From NCBI GenBank assembly GCA_050178135.1, contig JBFXGJ010000060.1, positions 1 to 9,026 on the forward strand: DNA of 9,026 nt, read 5' to 3'. The DNA is from UBA288 sp050178135 (GTDB taxonomy: Archaea; Halobacteriota; Methanomicrobia; Methanomicrobiales; Methanospirillaceae). Positions 5,699-9,026 of the stretch are shown here, piece by piece (the first letter of the stretch is position 1; each line of letters begins with the position of its first letter). The notes beneath the pieces are model-generated. The model saw nothing but the letters and a program-made list of their open reading frames with translations. It searched no databases and had not been told where the DNA came from. The translations under genes and the position numbers were made by a program.

Positions 5699-5849
5699 TC
5701 AGAGCATATGAATTACGCACGCGGCCGGCTCGAACTCGCGTCCCTCGCGCCGGGCGAGTTCGGCCTCGGTCGGCACGAGCTCGCCGCGGAACGCCTTCGC
5801 GAGGATCGCCTGGATCAGCGTGTCGACCCGCTCGCGGGCGCCGGCCAAG
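5699..5849 (-). pseudogene. hsdS: HsdS C-terminal fragment (broken specificity subunit)
   Basis: The minus-strand frame reads ALAGARERVDTLIQAILAKAFRGELVPTEAELARREGREFEPA. It is nearly identical to the C-terminal conserved helix region of the intact HsdS (about residues 390-431). After this the fragment diverges and stops within nine codons (ACVIHML). Sequence before the homology (5850-5944) is open but unrelated, so no target-recognition domain or first conserved repeat is present. The piece cannot specify DNA on its own, although the surviving helix is one that in type I enzymes contacts HsdM (family knowledge). At DNA level it is a 90% direct copy of 7521-7645. It is best read as a relic left by duplication, insertion or recombination at the hsdS 3' end. 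Confidence 0.85.
5723..5847. repeat. 125-bp direct repeat, left copy (hsdS 3' end)
   Basis: It aligns without gaps to 7521-7645 at an offset of 1798 bases. I count 12 mismatches (113/125, about 90%). Most mismatches are at codon third positions of the hsdS frame, implying that both copies were once under coding selection or came from sister hsdS genes. Confidence 0.9.
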
Positions 5850-5961
5850 GCGATGGTATGCGTACACTTTCTCTCATGAGTTGAGCTCATCCGAAGCTTA
5901 CGAGAACAGTGAAAAGAGGGATAGGTGTCGGGTGCCCATGGCATTCAGTAAAGTGCAGGAC
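5850..5961. other. Spacer between the hsdS fragment and the DUF3467-like gene
   Basis: About 110 bases with no gene. It holds a small inverted repeat ATGAG-TTGAG-CTCAT near 5876-5890 but no long T tract. The open minus frame through it (5850-5944) has no family resemblance and looks fortuitous. Confidence 0.4.
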
Positions 5962-6273
5962 TCAGTCGTCGGTATCGTTTTCCCCGCTTATTCCGAGCGC
6001 CTGGTATTGCTCGGCGTGTCGAGCCATCCAATCGCTGATAGAACAGAAGAGTTCGGTTGACATCCGGGCCTCGAACAGAATGGTCCTGACCACACGGCCC
6101 GGGACCATTTCGCCGCTCTTTACGTCGATTGCCGGATCGACCACATCAATATAGAAGCCTATCTGCCCGCCTTCAGGCGATAGACCTCCGGTTACCCCGG
6201 AGACGTGCACGGCCTTGAATTCAGGCGCTCGCACGATCTCCATTGGCAGTTGCTTGTTCTGCTTAGGAGGCAT
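5962..6273 (-). CDS. Small DUF3467-like protein
   Basis: A 103-residue soluble protein resembling the DUF3467 group, short proteins of unknown function in archaea and bacteria. Features seen are APEFKAVHVSGVTGGLSPEGGQIGFYIDVVDPAID (a strand, turn, strand), VPGRVVRTILFEARMSTELFCSISDWMARHAEQYQ, in which an acidic-aromatic strand leads to an MS-capped helix, and a short acidic tail. The SPEGGQIGFYID and 'E-x-MS' patterns fit DUF3467, but this is recall of a pattern, not a search. The ATG lies inside the 3' end of the winged-helix gene (11-base overlap) with AGGGTGA a few bases upstream, so the two are translationally coupled and probably act together. DUF3467 genes are often paired with small regulators in methanogens (weak recollection). 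Confidence 0.6.
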   Translation of the reverse strand: MPPKQNKQLPMEIVRAPEFKAVHVSGVTGGLSPEGGQIGFYIDVVDPAIDVKSGEMVPGRVVRTILFEARMSTELFCSISDWMARHAEQYQALGISGENDTDD

Positions 6274-6781
6274 GGATCGTCACCCTGCCGCCTCTGGCCG
6301 ATTTATGTTGACGTGATGTATCACAAGCCGCTTTTTCAGGCCCCACATCAATCCCGATGGCCATTGGTAGGCTGGTTCCACTATATGTCCGGGCGACGGT
6401 CTGCTGCGCCACAACAGTGTAGGTCGCGGATTGCGGCACCACAACTGCCGGTGCCGGCGGCAGGAAGGCGTCGGCGAGCGCCTTTGTCACGGCACGGCCC
6501 ATGGGCGTCGGGGTATAGAATGTCTTACCGCGGTCTCCGATATCCCCAATATCCCCGACCTGGCGGGCCACGAACCCGCCGGCCACAAGGTGCTTGAGGG
6601 CCGTGTCCACCTGAGCCGGCGCGGCCCCGAATTCATCCTTGATCTCGTTGAAGTACATCCGCTTCTTCGCGATCAGCGCGAGCAGGACTGCCCACCGCTG
6701 CTCGTTCGCGAGCTCGAGCATCGAGTCGACAGCCTCCTCGGGCATCAAGTCGAGGTATCGTTCGAGCACATCGTGTTTCAT
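6263..6781 (-). CDS. Winged-helix DNA-binding regulator
   Basis: A 172-residue protein. Residues about 15-100 form a winged helix: SMLELANEQRWAVLLALIAKKRMYFNEIKDEFGAAPAQVDTALKHLVAGGFVARQ, then a wing containing a GDIGDIGD tandem, then KTFYTPTPMGRAVTKALADAF. This is the ArsR/MarR/PadR-like layout common in archaea. The C-terminal third is Pro/Ala/Val-rich and then polar, with no recognisable domain; it may be a linker or tail. The start ATG has an excellent GGAGGAG site seven bases upstream. An AGTCA-N8-TGACT palindrome 20-37 bases before the ATG is a plausible autoregulatory operator. The gene is the first of a two-gene unit with the DUF3467-like gene and is divergent from the Rossmann-like gene, so it may control both directions. 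Confidence 0.8.
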   Translation of the reverse strand: MKHDVLERYLDLMPEEAVDSMLELANEQRWAVLLALIAKKRMYFNEIKDEFGAAPAQVDTALKHLVAGGFVARQVGDIGDIGDRGKTFYTPTPMGRAVTKALADAFLPPAPAVVVPQSATYTVVAQQTVARTYSGTSLPMAIGIDVGPEKAACDTSRQHKSARGGRVTIHAS

Positions 6782-6800
6782 TGAGTGTCTCCTCCGGACC

Positions 6801-6818
6801 AGTCAAGAAAATATGACT
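6801..6818. promoter_or_regulatory. Candidate operator/promoter between divergent genes
   Basis: AGTCA (6801-6805) and TGACT (6814-6818) form an inverted repeat around the AT-rich core AGAAAATA. The core, read on the minus strand, gives a TATA-like TATTTTCT. A third copy of AGTCA at 6844-6848 (within AGTCATA, pairing with TATGACT at 6812-6818) lies three helical turns away. The layout fits a repressor site overlapping the promoter of the winged-helix gene. Confidence 0.45.
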
Positions 6819-6896
6819 GCTGCAACCAACATCATCTGCTTCAAGTCATAAGAATGTTACTAGATCGTTTTCTGGAGACCGTCCCAATGGAAAGGT

Positions 6897-7445
6897 ATGC
6901 CTGACGCCAATGAACGCGCCGCCAGGGTTCGTCGGCTGCAGTGGCTGAAGGCATCGACTCCAATCGGCATCTTCGGGTCGTTTTTCCGGTTGGAGGCGCT
7001 CACGGCGCTCCGCGATCATCTGAATGCATCAGGGTATCACGCGCGGCTATCCCTGAATATCGGCAGCGATATGGCGGGTGCTCCCGATCCTGATGTCTAT
7101 AACTTCGAGCAGAGCAAGCGCCTTGTTGAGGAGAGCGCGGTCCACATTTTCTACCTGTTCATGGAGCGCGACGGAGAGTCCGAGGTCAACCAGTCGGCCA
7201 CTCTGGAGGTCGGCGAGCTGCTGAGATTATGCAGCGCGCAGTCCCGCCTATCGCCGATACGGAGCTGCGCCCTCATCCTCCTGGAGGAGGGCCTCGAGCT
7301 GCGCAGCCCTCTCACGGGCGCGATCCGGTCTTCCCCCTGCTGGTGGGAACACGAACTCTTCGCGGACCCGGCCGAGACGCTTCGGGTCGCACGGAAGTTC
7401 TGCCACAACGCGCTCCGCCGGCAACCGGGGTGGGACGAGCCCTAG
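6897..7445 (+). CDS. Uncharacterised Rossmann-like protein (deoxyribosyltransferase/TIR-like fold)
   Basis: A 182-residue soluble protein of no family I can name. After a basic helix (RAARVRRLQWLKAS) comes a Rossmann-type first strand and loop, IGIFGSFF (23-30), then ALRDHLNASGYHARLSLNIGSD. A helix EQSKRLVEESA precedes strand VHIFYLF, then NQSATLEVGELLRL (98-111) and strand CALILLEEG. The placement of E104 in SATLEVGEL after an FYLF strand mirrors the GTxxExGxA catalytic segment of nucleoside 2-deoxyribosyltransferases and the active Glu of TIR-like NADases. This suggests a nucleotide- or NAD-cleaving enzyme (inference). Such domains occur as effectors in defence loci, and this one lies beside a type I restriction system. 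The start ATG 6897 follows GGAAAGG closely; a five-codon mini-ORF (6887-6904) overlaps it. It converges on hsdS across 21 bases. Confidence 0.7.
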   Translation: MPDANERAARVRRLQWLKASTPIGIFGSFFRLEALTALRDHLNASGYHARLSLNIGSDMAGAPDPDVYNFEQSKRLVEESAVHIFYLFMERDGESEVNQSATLEVGELLRLCSAQSRLSPIRSCALILLEEGLELRSPLTGAIRSSPCWWEHELFADPAETLRVARKFCHNALRRQPGWDEP

Positions 7446-7446
7446 C

Positions 7447-7462
7447 GCGTCCTCCGGGACGC
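7447..7462. terminator. Hairpin with UNCG-type tetraloop between convergent genes
   Basis: GCGTCC-TCCG-GGACGC occupies the 21-base gap between the Rossmann-like gene and hsdS. On the + strand RNA the loop is C(UCCG)G, a member of the very stable UNCG class. It probably marks the 3' ends of both transcripts; no T tract is present. Confidence 0.45.
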
Positions 7463-7466
7463 TACT

Positions 7467-8813
7467 CTACCGGCAGCGCGGTCTGCCCTGCTCCGCCTGC
7501 ACCCGCTCGAGAAGCACCCCGGCCGGCTCGTACTCGCGCCCCTCGCGCCGGGCGAGTTCGGCCTCGGTCGGCACGAGTTCGCCGCGGAACGCCTTTGCGA
7601 GGACGGCCTGCGTCAGCGCCTCGACGCGCTCGCAGGCGCCGGCCACCTCGCCCTCGATCCGATCGGCCAGGGCGAAGAGCGCGTCGACGCGGCGGACGAT
7701 CTCGTGCTGCTCGGGGAGTGGGGGGAGGGGGATGGGTAGATTCTCGACCTTTGAAATACTCAGCGTATGCAAGCCGGATGTTGATGTAGCGACATCCGTG
7801 ATTGCCTGTCTACCCGCGGGGGAAAGCAGCCAATATAATGCGAATCGCCTGTCTGTGGCATCCGAGAATCTGATCTTGATGATATGATTCTGGTGAACGC
7901 AGGGTTCGATCTCGCCGTTCCATAACGCCACCCTGCCGATCTGTTCAAGGCTCCCGTTCCCTTCAACGATTAATAGATCGCCCTTCTTCAGTAATATCCG
8001 AGGGAGCTCGTTCGCGTCAACGCCAATCTCTTCGACATCGGAGAGATCGAGTCGGTCAGCATATACATTGGCTACACGGAGATACGGGAGGTGCGTATCG
8101 TACCCGCTTCGCTTGCGGTTTTTCGTGAGCCCTCCGCTCACGAGGCCAACAGTGGAGATGGTGGACATAACCCATGGATTTGTCTCGATATCATCACCCA
8201 GGGTTCGCCTCAATTCAGCAGTCAGATCGCCGGAAAATGCCGCCGCGAGCACGGCCTGCCGGAACCGCTGCATCGTCGCCGCGACGGCCTCGAGCCGGCC
8301 CCGCACCCGCTCCACGTCGGCGAGCAGGGCCTCAAGCCGCGCGACGATCCGGCGTTGCTCGGCGATAGGAGGTAGAGGAACTTGGAGCTGGCCCAGCTTC
8401 TGGTAATTCGTCCGAGGCAACTCCATCCCGCTTGACTGATGGGTGGCGAAGTCAACGACCGCCGATGTCGAGAGAAATCGCATGAGGTAGCACGTATCGA
8501 CGGCGTCGATAGGTGGAAAGACGAGAATGTCGGTCGAACAGACTCCGTCGAAATCAGGGATGGAGACTTTATTGAGATACGGTCTTAATTTTCCGTAGAG
8601 GATCGACCCCGAAAAGAACCGGGTCTTCGTGCTCTTTGTGTCGCGGGCAAATCCATGGCCGATGATACGTGTGGTATTGGGCTCGATATGCTCGAGACCG
8701 ATGTAGAAAGCATCGGGATCATCTGCCGGCTCGACCTTCTCTTTGCTCGGCGATACGAGTTGGTTCAGTGGAACCGAACCCCATCCCTCGGGGATTGGTT
8801 TTTCACTCTCCAC
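7467..8813 (-). CDS. hsdS: Type I restriction-modification system specificity subunit HsdS
   Basis: The 448-residue subunit gives the type I methylase/endonuclease its bipartite DNA target. Both halves are intact. Target-recognition domain 1 (about residues 1-143) starts IPEGWGSVPLNQLV, followed by the first conserved region PLPPIAEQRRIVARLEALLADVERVRGRLEAV (about 145-190). Domain 2 (about 210-360) is followed by the second conserved region PLPPLPEQHEIVRRVDALFALADRIE through KAFRGELVPTEAELARREGREYEPA (about 361-432). The repeated PLPPxxEQ signature and long helices are diagnostic, and the length is normal. The conserved regions are much GC-richer than the recognition domains, the usual mosaic of shuffled hsdS genes. 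The start is GTG 8813, overlapping the hsdM end by 11 bases, hence coupled translation. Its 3' end is the parent of the repeats at 5723-5847 and 4382-4414. The target sequence cannot be read from the protein. Confidence 0.95.
   Translation of the reverse strand: MESEKPIPEGWGSVPLNQLVSPSKEKVEPADDPDAFYIGLEHIEPNTTRIIGHGFARDTKSTKTRFFSGSILYGKLRPYLNKVSIPDFDGVCSTDILVFPPIDAVDTCYLMRFLSTSAVVDFATHQSSGMELPRTNYQKLGQLQVPLPPIAEQRRIVARLEALLADVERVRGRLEAVAATMQRFRQAVLAAAFSGDLTAELRRTLGDDIETNPWVMSTISTVGLVSGGLTKNRKRSGYDTHLPYLRVANVYADRLDLSDVEEIGVDANELPRILLKKGDLLIVEGNGSLEQIGRVALWNGEIEPCVHQNHIIKIRFSDATDRRFALYWLLSPAGRQAITDVATSTSGLHTLSISKVENLPIPLPPLPEQHEIVRRVDALFALADRIEGEVAGACERVEALTQAVLAKAFRGELVPTEAELARREGREYEPAGVLLERVQAEQGRPRCR
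7521..7645. repeat. 125-bp direct repeat, right copy (inside intact hsdS)
   Basis: This is the partner of 5723-5847. It encodes HsdS residues about 390-431 on the minus strand. The homology ends abruptly at both sides: beyond 7645 the intact gene continues with its conserved region while the left copy diverges, and before 7521 the intact gene has its own last 17 codons. Confidence 0.9.
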
Positions 8814-9026
8814 CGCACGCCCCCGCGCCGTTGCCGTCCTCGAGCATGGTCACGATCCGCTGGAGCTCCTCGACGGCCGCCTCGAGCTCGGCGATCGCCT
8901 CGCCGACCAGCAGCGCCGGCTCCGGGAGGTCCTCGCCGTTCCCGAGCCCCTCGTCCCGGAGCCACTTGAGCGAGTCGACCTTGTAGCCGTGTGCCGCGAG
9001 CTCCGTGACGTGAAACGGCCGCCACC
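8803..9026 (-). CDS. hsdM: Type I restriction-modification methylase subunit HsdM, C-terminal end (partial)
   Basis: Only the last 73 residues are in the window. The frame reads WRPFHVTELAAHGYKVDSLKW, then LRDEGLGNGEDLPEPALLVGEAIAELEAAVEELQRIVTMLEDGNG and a short tail ending in CGGE. In HsdM the end of the N6-adenine methylase domain is followed by a helix and coiled coil that pairs with the helices of HsdS; here the Leu/Glu-rich ALLVGEAIAELEAAVEELQRIVTML segment is that coil. The catalytic NPPF/Y motif lies outside the window. The stop TGA (8803-8805) is downstream of the hsdS GTG, so the genes form one translationally coupled unit. The assignment rests on this C-terminus and on the adjacent hsdS. 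The hsdR gene is not visible. Confidence 0.85.
   Translation of the reverse strand, partial: WRPFHVTELAAHGYKVDSLKWLRDEGLGNGEDLPEPALLVGEAIAELEAAVEELQRIVTMLEDGNGAGACGGE

Noticed and set aside
4796..5884. + strand frame of 362 codons antisense to the propeller gene
   Set aside because: The minus-strand frame shows blade-like repeats and motif structure; the + frame shows none.
5850..5944. N-terminal extension of the hsdS fragment (MPWAPDTYPSF onward)
   Set aside because: No similarity to HsdS before the ALAGARERV point, and no ribosome-binding site; taken as fortuitously open.
8765..9025. Minus-strand frame of 86 codons at the right edge
   Set aside because: Arg/Gly-rich shadow; the neighbouring frame ending at 8803 gives the HsdM C-terminus.
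1..9026. CRISPR array, transposase or integrase
   Set aside because: No regularly spaced repeats and no protein with transposase or recombinase motifs in any frame; the only long repeats are the hsdS 3' copies.

Overview
The window is GC-rich and looks archaeal, most likely a methanogen of the Methanomicrobiales (Methanoculleus-like). This is an inference from several signs. Promoters carry AT-rich TATA-type boxes. Ribosome-binding sites are strong (GAGGTGG, GGAGGGAG, GGGGTGAT). The histidine kinase has an RHDLLNQL phosphoacceptor box, and the flavodoxin/double [4Fe-4S] protein is of a kind common in anaerobes. No rRNA, tRNA, CRISPR array or transposase was seen.

Left half (1-4376), chromosome-like and very GC-rich: the C-terminal part of a PAS-type sensor histidine kinase (+); a TetR-family repressor with a cysteine-rich tail (-); and, divergent from it, a small FMN-binding split-barrel (PPOX-family) protein (+). 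An EFR1-type flavodoxin-ferredoxin fusion (+) follows, then a 530-base stretch without a convincing gene, then an alpha/beta hydrolase (+). The repressor, PPOX and EFR1 genes suggest a flavin/redox-linked neighbourhood. The PPOX and EFR1 promoters share a GGTAAGTT element next to the TATA box.

Right half (4377-9026), accessory region: the end of a type I restriction-modification operon enters from the right edge on the minus strand, as the hsdM 3' end overlapping a complete hsdS. Beyond hsdS lie a + strand gene for a Rossmann-like protein (nucleoside deoxyribosyltransferase/TIR-like), a divergent winged-helix regulator overlapping a small DUF3467-like gene, a broken hsdS 3' fragment, and a predicted beta-propeller gene. 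An unassigned reading-frame remnant comes last.

The main observation is that the 3' end of hsdS recurs. A 125-bp segment at 7521-7645, inside intact hsdS, is repeated in the same orientation at 5723-5847 with about 90% identity. A shorter trace (28/33 matches, 19 in a row) lies at 4382-4414, six bases after the hydrolase stop. The repeats bracket two cargo blocks, so the hsdS 3' end may be an insertion or recombination point at which accessory genes accumulated. The mechanism is inference; the repeats are seen directly.
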